From assembly GCF_000143415.4 (NCBI RefSeq), contig NW_003314350.1, forward strand, positions 1-64,000: a DNA stretch of 64,000 nt. The letters run 5' to 3'. The notes beneath the pieces are model-generated. The model made no database searches and was not told where the DNA came from. It was given only the letters and a program-made list of their open reading frames with translations. Made by a program: the position numbers and the translations under genes. This document shows positions 23,889 to 35,909 of this stretch, piece after piece (within the stretch, counting starts at the first letter, position 1; each line of letters begins with the position of its first letter). The stretch comes from Selaginella moellendorffii (taxonomy: Eukaryota > Streptophyta > Lycopodiopsida > Selaginellales > Selaginellaceae).

Positions 23889-24190
23889 TGCTGAGATTAC
23901 CGCATGGAACAGCGCCGAGCTGTGTGTAGGATGCTTCCTCTTCGCAGACCTAAACCTTAGCCAAATAAAATATTTCCCGCCATTCCTTTGAATTCACTAG
24001 GGCAACAGCTTATGATATTAAGTGCACATGATTGAATTATAAAATAGATGCCTTCAAAGTTTGGTCACCTGTATTACAGCAAACACAAAGAGACCTTCTT
24101 AGCGTGCTTCGACCAAGAGGAGAAGTTAATATCTACACGGCATTTCAAGACTATGAAGTCAATATAAATCGCAATCCCATTCCTCAAGGC

Positions 24191-24198
24191 TATAAAAA
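24191..24198 (+). promoter_or_regulatory. Probable TATA box of chitinase copy B
   Basis: TATAAAAA lies 57-64 bp before the chitinase ATG, in a sequence block (GGCTATAAAAACAGCCCC) conserved at the same place before the other chitinase gene (52883-52889). Spacing fits a short 5' leader. Confidence 0.6.
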
Positions 24199-24254
24199 CA
24201 GCCCCAAAATTCCATTGCACAACCACGAGTTCTCATACTATCAATTTAAGTACC

Positions 24255-25033
24255 ATGGCATTAGTCATGATAATGTTTATGCTATGCCTTTTAGGATTAT
24301 CTCCATTCTCTACACTAGCATCTCCCTCTAGTATTATAACTGTGTCTGTGTTTAGGAAGTTCTTCCCATCCAACATTGCGAATCCTTTCTACACATACAA
24401 CGATTTCATTGCGGCAACAAAATACTATCCCACGTTTGGAAGCTCGGGGAGTCTTGATGTTCAAAAGAGGGAACTGGCTGCCTACTTTGCAAATGTGAAG
24501 CAGGAGACTGGAAGTAAACTCGCATAGTATTTATCCATTAATCTCACTAATGTCTTTCATTGTAGCACTGCAATACATTCGAGAGATCAACCGAAACAAC
24601 GTCTATTGTGACACTACTCGTGGAATCCCATGTCCTGCAGGTACAAAGGCTTACTATGGAAGAGGACCTTTGCAGCTCACCTGGTAAGCTGAAAATGTTA
24701 TATTCAATATTTAAAGTGTATATATACAGGAATTACAATTACGATGCTGCTGGAAAGGCTTTCAACATGAACCTCCTCCAAAATCCAGACCAGGTTGCTC
24801 AGAATGGCGTCCTTTCGTGGAGGTCATCAGTGTGGTTTTGGATGCAAAATTCGAATTGCCACACCGCAATAACACAGAACCAAGGATTTGGAGCTACAAT
24901 TCGAGCCATCAATGGAGGTCAGGAGTGTGGCAAGGGCAGTGAGACACAACCCGCACAGAACCGCATCAATTATTACAAGGACTTTTGCTCACAGTTGGGT
25001 GTTTCACCAGGTGGGAACCTTGGCTGTGCTTAA
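24255..25033 (+). CDS. GH19 chitinase (copy B), intact
   Basis: Secreted family-19 chitinase that cleaves beta-1,4 linkages of chitin, usually a defence enzyme. Exons 24255-24513, 24566-24683 and 24730-25033 join in frame to 226 residues; introns are 52 and 46 bp with GT-AG ends. The ATG is followed by a hydrophobic signal peptide ending around TLASPS. The catalytic domain shows KQETG and QYIREIN, which carry the two Glu residues in the usual family positions, then YYGRGPLQLTWNYNY and the FWM block, with a C-terminal GGNLGCA. There is no hevein-type chitin-binding domain, so it resembles short class II/IV-like enzymes without that domain. Divergent from FAN1 copy 1, with about 370 bp between natural start codons. 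The start is supported by the TATA box and by the same ATG in copy C. Confidence 0.92.
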
Positions 25034-25404
25034 ACAAATGCTTTTAAAAGTAATGAATAAGTAATTAACTACTGAATAAAAACAAATAATAAATCTTGAA
25101 ATTGGTTGTTGATGATTGCAATCTTTACAGTAGCAAGAATTACTAGAGGAGAATGCTTAAAAGTCATGTATAATAAAGCCGATAAGGATATCTAAACAAT
25201 TTTGGTATCTAAAAAGCATTGCTGATATTACCACATGAGACATGTGAGGGAGAGAGGTACATTCTTCTCGTTCGTTTTAAACGGAAACTCTAAGTACTTG
25301 CTTTGTTGCCACCATCAGTTCCATCCCACCCTCGAAGCTGGTCGAGGTATCCAGTGTGATAAAGTAACCTGCAGGGGATTGTCGTTAAAACAACGACTTA
25401 AAAT

Positions 25405-25560
25405 AGCCAAGCAAAATACTGTCTCAGTATGATATTAGCGTATTTTAGTGCAGATAATACGGCCCATAAGCAAAATACGGTCTCAGTCATTCGGTAATAA
25501 ATCTCTGAGATGTGCTTATGATATTAGCTTGTTTTAGTGCACATAATACGGCCCATTGAA
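25405..25560. repeat. Imperfect tandem repeat upstream of chitinase copy E
   Basis: Two adjacent imperfect copies of a block that begins GCAAAATACTGTCTCAGT and ends in ATAATACGGCCCAT (first about 25408-25478, second about 25480-25557). The same arrangement occurs before chitinase copy F at 54210-54345, so it is part of the duplicated promoter region of this gene family. Function unknown. Confidence 0.65.
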
Positions 25561-25797
25561 TTTTAAAATAGATGCCTTCAAAGTTTGGTTTAACAGCAAA
25601 AACAAAGAGATCTTCATAGCGTGCTTCGACCAAGGAGATAATATCTACATGGCATTTCATGACTATAAGGTCAATATAAATCGCAATGCACTGACGACTA
25701 TAAAGACTACAAGACTATGGCCGTTTTTATATTCCATTCCAAAATTCCATTCACAACCACGAGTTCTCATACTATCATTTAAGTACCATGGCATTAG

Positions 25798-26250
25798 CCA
25801 TGATAATGTTTATGCTATGCCTCCTAGGATTTTCTTTGTTCTCTACACTAGCATCTCCCTCTAACATTATAAAGTCTGTGTTTAGGAAGTTCTTACCATC
25901 CAACTTTGCAAATCCTTTCTAAACATACATTGATTTCATTGTGGCAACAAAATACTATCCCACGTTTGGAAGCTTGGGGAGTCTTGATGTTCAAAAGAGG
26001 GAATTGGCTGCCTACTTTGCAAGTGTGAAGCAGGAAACTGGAAGTAAACTCACATAGCATTTATCCATTAATCTCAAACTACGGAAGAGGAATTTTGCAG
26101 CTCACCTGGTAAGTTGGAAATGTTATATTCAAAATTTAAAGAGTATATATATATATATAGGAATTACAATTACAATGCTTTTGGAAAGGCTTTCAACATG
26201 AACCTCCTCTAAAATGTAGACCAGGTTGCTCAAAATAATGTCCTTTCATT
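25798..26250 (+). pseudogene. GH19 chitinase pseudogene (copy E)
   Basis: Keeps the ATG (25798), signal peptide and most of exon 1, but with stops (for example after FANPF). It lacks the exon-2 start, keeps a lengthened TA-rich intron 2, and stops in exon 3 at the sequence TCCTTTCATT, where the gypsy element at 26251 begins. The insertion, or a later deletion, removed the rest of the gene. Confidence 0.85.
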
Positions 26251-28213
26251 TTATAGAGGGTTCCAAAAGTATAGTAAGGATAATGAGGTCTAAGAACTAG
26301 TTTTGAAGAAACTCTTTAGTGGTGCTTTCACACCAACTTGAGGTTGAGACTAGGGCTTAAGGGCCTTGGGTGGGAATGAACATGGACTCAGGTGGTTCCA
26401 AAGATGCCACCTAAAGAAGTGCTCAAAAGTAGCTCTGACTCCCGAAAGGAAAATCAATTGTGATGCTCATGATTTATATGGAGTGGTGCCCCACTTGAGT
26501 ACCTTGTGGCTCATTAATCGTCACTCCTTCCTAGGAGTTTGGGCCTTCCCTTTGGGATGGAAGTGGGGGAGTAAAGGTACCCATACTAGGATTTTAAGCC
26601 ATGGTGTTTCCCCTAGGTTCCAAAGTAAGTGATGCATTCAAGGCTTGGGATTTAGAAAATCCCATAATCAAGTCTTGTTGTACCAAAAAATGTTAAGAAC
26701 TTAGAAGCTTGGTGTGCTTACCTGCTTGTGACTGCGGGGAGTGTAGTCAAACCTTAAGTCTAGTTTAACTAGGATGGGGATTAGGAGAGAAATTAAGAAT
26801 CCGTGGATGGATGGCTAACACTCTGTTGCCCGTGTAGTGAGTAGCTGAAACGAAGTAGAACTAAGTATGAACTAATACAATAGACGGGAACCTAGTGAAG
26901 GAACCTAACTAAAGCCAAGGCAGTATTGGTTGAATAGATAAGGTAAATTGACAAATTGAAAAGGAAAAATTTATGGCTTACAATTTGGTATTAAAGCTTT
27001 TTCCTCAATTCTAGCAAAGGATAGAAGCAGATTATTAAAAGATGGCTAAGGCAAGGCATAAAAGAACCAAGGTGGAGTTGGAACCTCCTTCGGAGCTAAA
27101 GCATCTGGTTGAATAAGAAACTATGGATGAGGAATTCTTGCAGAATGAGGACTCTAGTGAGGAAACTTCCAAACAAAAGTCCGGTGATGAGGTTTTGTTG
27201 TCAAGACTCGATTAGACATTCTAGAAGGACAATTGACATAGACCAATGCCCTACTAAAAACCCTTATACACAAGTTAAAGCATAACGAGAAATGGAAGAA
27301 AAGGCAAAAGACTATTGATGCTGATAGTGTAGAAGGCATGGACCTTTTGGCGGGGACTGAGGTGAAACCAAACGAGGTCGAGTAAACCGAAGTGGAATTA
27401 ATCATTCAAATAGTTCTCAAGTACAAACCAAAGCCCCCACCAATTTTCAAGGGAGTGAATGATTATAAGGTGGTGGAGGATTAGTTTTATGATATGGAAG
27501 ATTACTTCCGAGCGTTGCAATTACTAAGCTCGGAAAGGGTTTTATATGCAAAACCATACTTGGCAGATAATCCTAAGTCTTAGTGGAGAACAATAGAGGC
27601 CAACGAAGGACTAGTGGCCACTTGAAAAATGATGAAAGTGAGGATTTGTACAACTTATGTTCCTCCAAATGCTAATTTATATCTAAGGGATGAGCTGAGT
27701 ACACTAAAATAAACAGGAACCATTCAAGAGTATGTGAATGCATTTATAGTGAAGAGGATCCTTTTCATGGATATGGGCGATATAGATGCATTCTATGCCT
27801 TCATATCAAACTTATAGACCTAGGCTCAAGGCGAGGTGATGTGTTGGAACTTGACCAACTACAAAGAAGTATTGGATGTAGCTATTAAATTGCACTTTAA
27901 TTATAACTTGCGAAGGGGAAATATAACGGAGTTAGGGTCCATGTTTAGCAAAGGAGCCAAACCAAGGGGGACATATGGCAAAGAGAAATTTAGAAAGAGT
28001 TTCTTTAAAAATGAGTCCTTAGAGTTTCAAAAAGGTAAATCCGGTGGCTAATGAGTAAGTATGGGGGAGTCAAATGAAAAGGGATAAACCCAATGATAAG
28101 AAAGCCAAGTTTATTAATAGCATGGGAAATAACATATGTTATAATTGTGGTGAAATAGGATATTTTTTGAGAGAATATCCCTACCCAAAGAAGGCTAAAA
28201 TAAATGTGGTTAT

Positions 28214-30016
28214 TGTAAGCGACTAAATTTTCCATTCTACTTTAGTCACTTAACCACACCTCCGACCACTTGGAGGAGTCTCATTCACAACCTCCATAAG
28301 TCCAATCCAGGACTTGGGACTTGCTAGCCCCGAGAATGGCATCCATGCCACTCAACATTTGCACTTGGTCCAAGTGCTCCACGTGTCCGATCCCATGACC
28401 GACACTCAAAGGTACCACCGACATAGCAGCCCGTTACGCTAAGGCCATGCCCAATCACCTTTGCCACACTGGTAGTCCAATACCACTTGCATCACAGTCT
28501 TGGCTCTCCACGACTAGGCAAACCATCCGTGAGTGATCATCTCAGATCCACTCCTTAGCATCCTTAGGATGCCCACCGACAAGGGGAATAGCCTTCCCCA
28601 ATATCCCTCTGTCAGTCCCCATTAAGTCCCTTTCTGCCCCTGGCCGTGTTTGCCAACACTGCCACTGGATCGAGACCCACAGGCCCGACCACTAAGTCCC
28701 ACGGTCCTCTGGGACTTCCTCACCACACGACTGTGTCCTTGGTCACTACCCCAGAGGACTGCTCCTCTTCCTTTCCACAGTCTGGGCCTTTGGGACAACA
28801 TTTCGGAACACCGTGGCCTTACGCGAGCCACCTGGGTACTCTCCTCGCCTTCTGCCCTTGGGTGCTCTAGCCATGGGCTTAGAGCGAGGTTCCGTTGAGC
28901 CACGCCTGGTATCCAAGTAGGTAGTGCCACCCACACTTGGACTGGGAGCATCGGCCAGTCGATCTCCCGGGGGAACTAGAGCCGGCTCTTGAACACTTCA
29001 CCAAGCTACCCCGCTTGTCGGTCCGTGTTCACTCTAGTCTTGGACTTCCCAGTGGTCAGCTCATCACCCAACACTGGGTCTGGCCTTCCTGGACCAAACT
29101 GGCCCTTCCTGGGCCAAACTGGCCCTTCCTGGCCCAACTGGCTCCAACTGGGCTCCAACCCCCACACTCTCCCTACTATACTTTTGGAACCCCCCGCAGC
29201 CCCCCCCCCCTGGGAGACGCACGCTTTGGGCTTTCACCCCTTGACCCGTATTAGTATTTGGACTTAGTCTCTGGCTCGATCTCGGATCCGATTTCGGATC
29301 CGACTTCGGATTCGGCCTCGGACTTGATCTCAGTCCCGGTTCCATCTCGGACTCCATCTCGGGTCCATCTCGGACTCCATCTCGGACTCCATCTCGGACT
29401 CCATCTCGGACTCCATCTCGGGTCCATCTCGGACTCCATCTCGGACTCCATCTCGGACTCCATCTCGGACTCCATCTCGGGTCCATCTCGGACTCCATCT
29501 CGGACTCCATCTCGGACTCCATCTCGGGTCCATCTCGGACTCCATCTCGGATCCATCTCGGACTCCATCTCGGACTCCATCTCGGACTCCATCTCGGGTC
29601 CATCTCGGACTCCATCTCGGACTCCATCTCGGGTCCATCTCGGACTCCGCTTCGGACTCCAACTCGGGTCCATCTCGGACTCCACTTCGGACTCCAACTC
29701 GAGTCCATCTCGGACTCCACTTCGGACTCCAACTCGAGTCCATCTCGGACTCCACTTCGGACTCCAACTCGAGTCCATCTCGGACACTTCCACGTGTCAT
29801 GTGTTGGTCCTTTTGGGTCCCTTTTTGGAGCCTCGCTTTTTGCTCGCTTTGTGCTCGTTCCTCGAGCACTTCGTTGGGAGTTCCACTCCCGCTCTTGACT
29901 TTTCAAGTCGGAGCTTTTGGTCCAAACGTGTTACGCTCGTTTGGCTCTCGCTTCGGCCACTACCACGTGGCGCCCTTCCGGCTCCACTTTGGGGCCTAGG
30001 GATTTTGTGTCTCACA
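28214..30016 (-). repeat. LARD 3' LTR
   Basis: In element orientation it starts TGTGAGACACAAAATCC and ends TTACA. It differs from the other LTR at about two sites (for example 28219 G versus A and 29182 T versus C). It contains the 11/12-bp minisatellite at 29341-29785. Confidence 0.93.
29341..29785. repeat. 11/12-bp minisatellite in the LTR
   Basis: More than 30 head-to-tail units of TCCATCTCGGAC (12 bp) mixed with an 11-bp variant TCCATCTCGGG, and at the distal end TCCACTTCGGAC/TCCAACTCGAG variants. Because a 12-bp unit repeats a 4-codon peptide in each frame and lacks stops, several frames on both strands stay open for 180-280 codons. These are composition effects, not genes. Confidence 0.95.
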
Positions 30017-33000
30017 ACTCCACCACCCATAGACGAAGTTCGATGTCCTCATCGAACGGTGAACCATTTTATAAAGTAACACCCGCATGTGTTACCATTT
30101 CCATCCTTGGCGCGTAGCCAATATTTGTCAATGGTGTGACATTGAAGGCTCACCATGCCTTCTCCATATTCGTCAATGGTTGGACATTGAAGGCTCACCA
30201 TGCCTTTTGCATATCCTCTAAGGAGGGTAGTCTCTTCAACTTAGAGACTGATTGGACCACATATAGTGGTTCTCTCCTTTTATTGGTTTAGTTCTCGCTA
30301 AACCTCTTAGAGACCCTTCTCTAAGTCAATCCCACTACTCCTTCTCGAGTAGTCTCAATTTCCATCAATATAACCTTTGCACTTTGGAACTTTGAATTTT
30401 GACTTTTTGGAGTCAATTTCCTAGGTGTCTCCGACACCTTGCCTTGCACCTTTTGTGCAACTCCACTTCCATCCTAGGAAGTTCTTTACTCGAGGGCACC
30501 ATCATCCTCTCTTCTATTTCGTGCCAAAGTTTCAGTTATCATACTTTGTGCTAGGGCTGTTCATGGCCCTATCATTTGGCTACTTTAGCGCTCCCTCCCT
30601 TGGAGCTTCCATTTTCGCCAAATCGGAGCATTTCGGAATCCCTCCTTGGAGACACACTTCCTTTCCCGCAACTTGTTAGCGTCCAACACATTAGTGTTCT
30701 TCGCCTAACTTTGTCACTTGGATTCCTTCCAAGGGATTCCACGGCCCTATCTTGGCCACTCATCTTTTGCTCCTATCCGTTGATTGTTGCACCAAGCAAC
30801 ATCGAATCTCTACCTCCCTTCTTGAGGTATTGTTTCGGTTCCATAGCAAAGACTCTTCTTTGCCAAGTCCGGAGGATGTTCACCCCTAGTACGTCTCTTT
30901 AGCATCTTCTGCTATGGGCTCTATCCACGGCCCAACTTCGTGACCCTCCCATGGGTCTTTTATAGAGACTACTTTCCTCGGACTCACTATGCCATCGCAC
31001 GGACATAGTTTATTTCCCTTAGGTGCTCTTCCCACTTGGTCATCACGACCAAGCCACACCACCTTAAACAATTCAATTTCAACATTTTGAACCAGGAACT
31101 TCATTCCTTAGCCAACCAAGGACCTTGTCCTTATCTGGCCATAAGATCACCTAGTGATCTCACCTTGGCACCTTAACAGAGTTGCCAAGAGGTACTTGGT
31201 CTTCTAGACCTCCAAGTTGTTGACTATAACCCCGGAGGCATCCCCCACACTTGGCGGTGCACCCAAGCCAGCCCTTACGGCCAAGGGTTCATAGCAACTG
31301 AGATTAGGTGTCCCCATCTCACTCACCACGACCTTGGTGCCACTTGCACCAAAGCGTTCAAGTTAGATATGCTGAGCTTTCACACTAAGCAATCTAACCG
31401 TGCATCACGACTCCGAGGCATCCCTCGCTTGGCGGTGTGCCCAAACCAGTCTCCCCACTGAGAGTCCATGACCACCGAAATATGAGTGTCCTCATATTCC
31501 AAACCATCACCACGCCCTAGTGATTTGGGACTCGAACCCAAGCACTAGAGGGTCGGGACTCGAACCCAACCTCCGTATATGCATCTACGGACGGCATCAC
31601 ACAAGATGCCTGGCGTGACTCCCCACGCCGGTGCACCAACTTATTTTTTAAAGCGCGCTACAGATCACAGCTTAGGAACCTAGTTCCTCCACACTGCCAA
31701 GTCCTCTCACTTGACATGTCTGTGATCATGCATGGACTCCTCCATGCTTGGCCCCATGGGCCACCCTTTTTGAAGTTAGCACCTTCAACTAGGGTATTTG
31801 TTCCCCCGACGTGCCAATCTCGTTTGGCAAGTCCTCCGACCACTGTAACATGGTTCCTGCATAAGCGTGGAAATCCTTGACCATCGACTTTCGTTCAAAG
31901 CCCTCTCTTTGAACACTCGGGAACTACTTCCCTAACCTTGATAGCCTTGCCTCATGGCAAGCTTCAAGACCACGCTTCGGCTGCGCCACTCTGATTTCGC
32001 GCGTTCCACGAACCATTTACACTTGGCCTTTTCTAGGTACTACGCTACCTAGAATCGTCTTTGGGAACCTTGAAGGAACTCTGTCCCTCAGCTTGCTAAG
32101 GCCTCCCTTTTTGCAAGCTTTATAGTTGCCATATAGTCTAACATGGACAATTCCATATTTTAGACCCTCCATGGCATCACGGTTGCTAGCGGCAACACCC
32201 TCGAGCCCCCACTTGATTCTCCACTCCCCGCTGGCATAACCAACCTTGGTTATGCCCTTCGATTCCTATGGTTCGGTTCCATCCCCTTCTTGCTTTTGGC
32301 TTCACACCTTTCCTTTGGTCATTCTCCTCCAAACCAGGAGGATAGCTTTGCACTTTCTATCATGCTTTAGCAAGTATTATTAGGGATGAACCTACCCAAT
32401 AGCCTAGGGGGTGGTTCCTCAATCCGGGTATGCTCACCTTATAATCCCACACACTGGGATTACATTGTTGCTTATGGGCCTTTACATGCCCATCACTAGC
32501 CTTGCCAAAATTCCATTTTTGGCTTTGTCCAACTCGGGTAGACAGTCCTCTCCTGTCTCCGCAACCTTGGACATTTGGATAGCACTTTCTATCCATCATT
32601 CGCTAGGGACTTAGTCCCTTGGGCTTTATCCATTGCCCTCGCGACATCAAACACCACCTTCTGGTGTTCTAGAGTGTTCGGGTGTCCCAATGATGGTTTT
32701 CTTGACAGTGAGTATTTCCTTTTATGACATTGACTTACTATATCGCAACATAAGCAACTTATCCCCCGTAAGGGTATATCCGACTTCCCTATGCTAGAAG
32801 TCTTGGGTAGCTACCTTCTACCCGTTTAACCAGTTATTTTGCACCTCTTGCTTAGTTGCCTCATAGTTGTCAAGTCCTACAACTCATTGCTTGGTGCTTT
32901 CACACCTCCATCATTATCTGGGTCACCACACTCCAACTGCATGCTCTGCAGCTTAGGCTATGCCATTCCCATTCCCACTGGGATTCCTTTGGCAAGGGGT

Positions 33001-34091
33001 TCTCATGAACCCACCAACATAGCCTCAAGGTACCACACCTTGGCACATTTGGTGTCTCCACACCATCGGCTCCACGAGCCTACCTCTATGACACTTCCCC
33101 TTCGTGTTTAAGTCTTTGCCAAGACCAACACCGCTCTTTCTCAGGCCAACCATTCGTTAGCACTGCACCATAGAGGTCACACACAACTTTGTGTCAAAGT
33201 TGTTTCCTTCTGGGAACACCTTTCCCATAACTTTTAGCATGGCACATTTTGCCATCGATGAGATACCTACTGTTCTCATACTTGGATCTTATGATCCTCC
33301 CCATATCTCATGGGGCACCATACACCTCAGTCCAAATGCTTCAACCAATCCCTTAGGACCGTTTCTTGACTCCACTTGAGTCATCCAGCATTTTAGACTT
33401 TGCTAATCCAACGACCTGCGAGGTCTTGGTCTTCGAGGTGCCAACTTGCTGGAATACCACTTCTTGTATTCAGGTCCTGCTCACAAGGACCATCTTTGCA
33501 AGTGTTCCTCCGACACTTGTTTTGTTCTCTTGAGCAACCTTTTGCCCCTTAGGACCACTTGTCCATGTGATGAGAATACTAACTCATCCTTTGAGTACAC
33601 CCCAACTCCTTGGGTTGTTCCAGCATTTATTAGAGGTAGCCCCGGCTACCATTTCGAGGACTCGTGTCCTCATCCCTACTTGACCTCTCACGGTCATCCG
33701 TTCCGGTCTCACTTTCATGAGCACCAGCCTCAACCATGTGAGGATAAACTTGTGACTCCTTTATTGTTTTGGAGTCTCTATCTTTCCCGTGATCCCAACT
33801 ATAGTTATTTACCATAACTATATTAGCCAGTTTGCTAAGTCAAACGCTCATCTGGATCACATCCTCAACTCAATGAGGAAAACCTTGCACTGTTCCCAAG
33901 ATCCCAAAGTCGTTCCATTATTGGCCCTTTTCTATCCACCACCTTGTCTACAAGTTCACACATGAACTGTAATGGAGAGCCATGTCTTCCTGACCTGCTA
34001 CTCCTCAAGGATAGGCCCACTCCTCGGACCTTCCAATGCCAACACCAGTGGTGATATACTTGAGCACCAATAAAAGTCGGACTAAGGAACA

Positions 34092-34103
34092 GCTCCGATA
34101 CCA
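34092..34103 (-). promoter_or_regulatory. LARD primer-binding site (iMet tRNA type)
   Basis: Complement reads TGGTATCGGAGC, close to the common plant TGGTATCAGAGC complementary to the 3' end of initiator methionine tRNA. It starts three bases inside the 5' LTR end. Confidence 0.9.
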
Positions 34104-34106
34104 AAT

Positions 34107-35909
34107 TGTAAACGACTAAATTTTCCATTCTACTTTAGTCACTTAACCACACCTCCGACCACTTGGAGGAGTCTCATTCACAACCTCCATAAGTCCAATC
34201 CAGGACTTGGGACTTGCTAGCCCCGAGAATGGCATCCATGCCACTCAACATTTGCACTTGGTCCAAGTGCTCCACGTGTCCGATCCCATGACCGACACTC
34301 AAAGGTACCACCGACATAGCAGCCCGTTACGCTAAGGCCATGCCCAATCACCTTTGCCACACTGGTAGTCCAATACCACTTGCATCACAGTCTTGGCTCT
34401 CCACGACTAGGCAAACCATCCGTGAGTGATCATCTCAGATCCACTCCTTAGCATCCTTAGGATGCCCACCGACAAGGGGAATAGCCTTCCCCAATATCCC
34501 TCTGTCAGTCCCCATTAAGTCCCTTTCTGCCCCTGGCCGTGTTTGCCAACACTGCCACTGGATCGAGACCCACAGGCCCGACCACTAAGTCCCACGGTCC
34601 TCTGGGACTTCCTCACCACACGACTGTGTCCTTGGTCACTACCCCAGAGGACTGCTCCTCTTCCTTTCCACAGTCTGGGCCTTTGGGACAACATTTCGGA
34701 ACACCGTGGCCTTACGCGAGCCACCTGGGTACTCTCCTCGCCTTCTGCCCTTGGGTGCTCTAGCCATGGGCTTAGAGCGAGGTTCCGTTGAGCCACGCCT
34801 GGTATCCAAGTAGGTAGTGCCACCCACACTTGGACTGGGAGCATCGGCCAGTCGATCTCCCGGGGGAACTAGAGCCGGCTCTTGAACACTTCACCAAGCT
34901 ACCCCGCTTGTCGGTCCGTGTTCACTCTAGTCTTGGACTTCCCAGTGGTCAGCTCATCACCCAACACTGGGTCTGGCCTTCCTGGACCAAACTGGCCCTT
35001 CCTGGGCCAAACTGGCCCTTCCTGGCCCAACTGGCTCCAACTGGGCTCCAACCCCCACACTCTCCCTACTATACCTTTGGAACCCCCCGCAGCCCCCCCC
35101 CCCTGGGAGACGCACGCTTTGGGCTTTCACCCCTTGACCCGTATTAGTATTTGGACTTAGTCTCTGGCTCGATCTCGGATCCGATTTCGGATCCGACTTC
35201 GGATTCGGCCTCGGACTTGATCTCAGTCCCGGTTCCATCTCGGACTCCATCTCGGGTCCATCTCGGACTCCATCTCGGACTCCATCTCGGACTCCATCTC
35301 GGACTCCATCTCGGGTCCATCTCGGACTCCATCTCGGACTCCATCTCGGACTCCATCTCGGACTCCATCTCGGGTCCATCTCGGACTCCATCTCGGACTC
35401 CATCTCGGACTCCATCTCGGGTCCATCTCGGACTCCATCTCGGATCCATCTCGGACTCCATCTCGGACTCCATCTCGGACTCCATCTCGGGTCCATCTCG
35501 GACTCCATCTCGGACTCCATCTCGGGTCCATCTCGGACTCCGCTTCGGACTCCAACTCGGGTCCATCTCGGACTCCACTTCGGACTCCAACTCGAGTCCA
35601 TCTCGGACTCCACTTCGGACTCCAACTCGAGTCCATCTCGGACTCCACTTCGGACTCCAACTCGAGTCCATCTCGGACACTTCCACGTGTCATGTGTTGG
35701 TCCTTTTGGGTCCCTTTTTGGAGCCTCGCTTTTTGCTCGCTTTGTGCTCGTTCCTCGAGCACTTCGTTGGGAGTTCCACTCCCGCTCTTGACTTTTCAAG
35801 TCGGAGCTTTTGGTCCAAACGTGTTACGCTCGTTTGGCTCTCGCTTCGGCCACTACCACGTGGCGCCCTTCCGGCTCCACTTTGGGGCCTAGGGATTTTG
35901 TGTCTCACA
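34107..35909 (-). repeat. LARD 5' LTR
   Basis: Same length as the 3' LTR and nearly identical. It includes the same minisatellite (35234-35678). As the upstream LTR of the minus-oriented element it should carry the promoter, but I cannot point to a convincing TATA box. Confidence 0.93.

Larger units (their letters stand above)
28214..35909 (-). mobile_element. LARD-like non-autonomous LTR retrotransposon, young
   Basis: Complete 7696-bp element. The two LTRs, 28214-30016 and 34107-35909, are both 1803 bp, and I find only about two differences by eye. It is flanked by a 5-bp duplication GTTAT (28209-28213 and 35910-35914). The minus-strand primer-binding site TGGTATCGGAGC is at 34092-34103, three bases from the LTR, and the polypurine tract is the complement of 30017-30030, so it is oriented minus. 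The 4.09-kb interior has no frame longer than about 120 codons and no gag, protease, RT or integrase motif. Long LTRs, a long non-coding interior and intact priming sites define a LARD (large retrotransposon derivative). It sits between the gag knuckle and protease of a gypsy relic. The LTR-PBS junction (ACA-ATT-TGGTAT) matches that host, which suggests related helper elements. Confidence 0.93.

Noticed and set aside
29064-29906. 280-codon minus-strand frame (and its twin at 34957-35799), plus 273-276-codon plus-strand frames in the same place
   Set aside because: They run through the 11/12-bp minisatellite of the LTR, are open in several frames on both strands and show only repeat peptides.
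33446-33817. 123-codon plus-strand frame in the LARD interior
   Set aside because: No recognisable domain, antisense to the element's direction, and comparable frames are expected by chance in 4 kb of CT-rich sequence.
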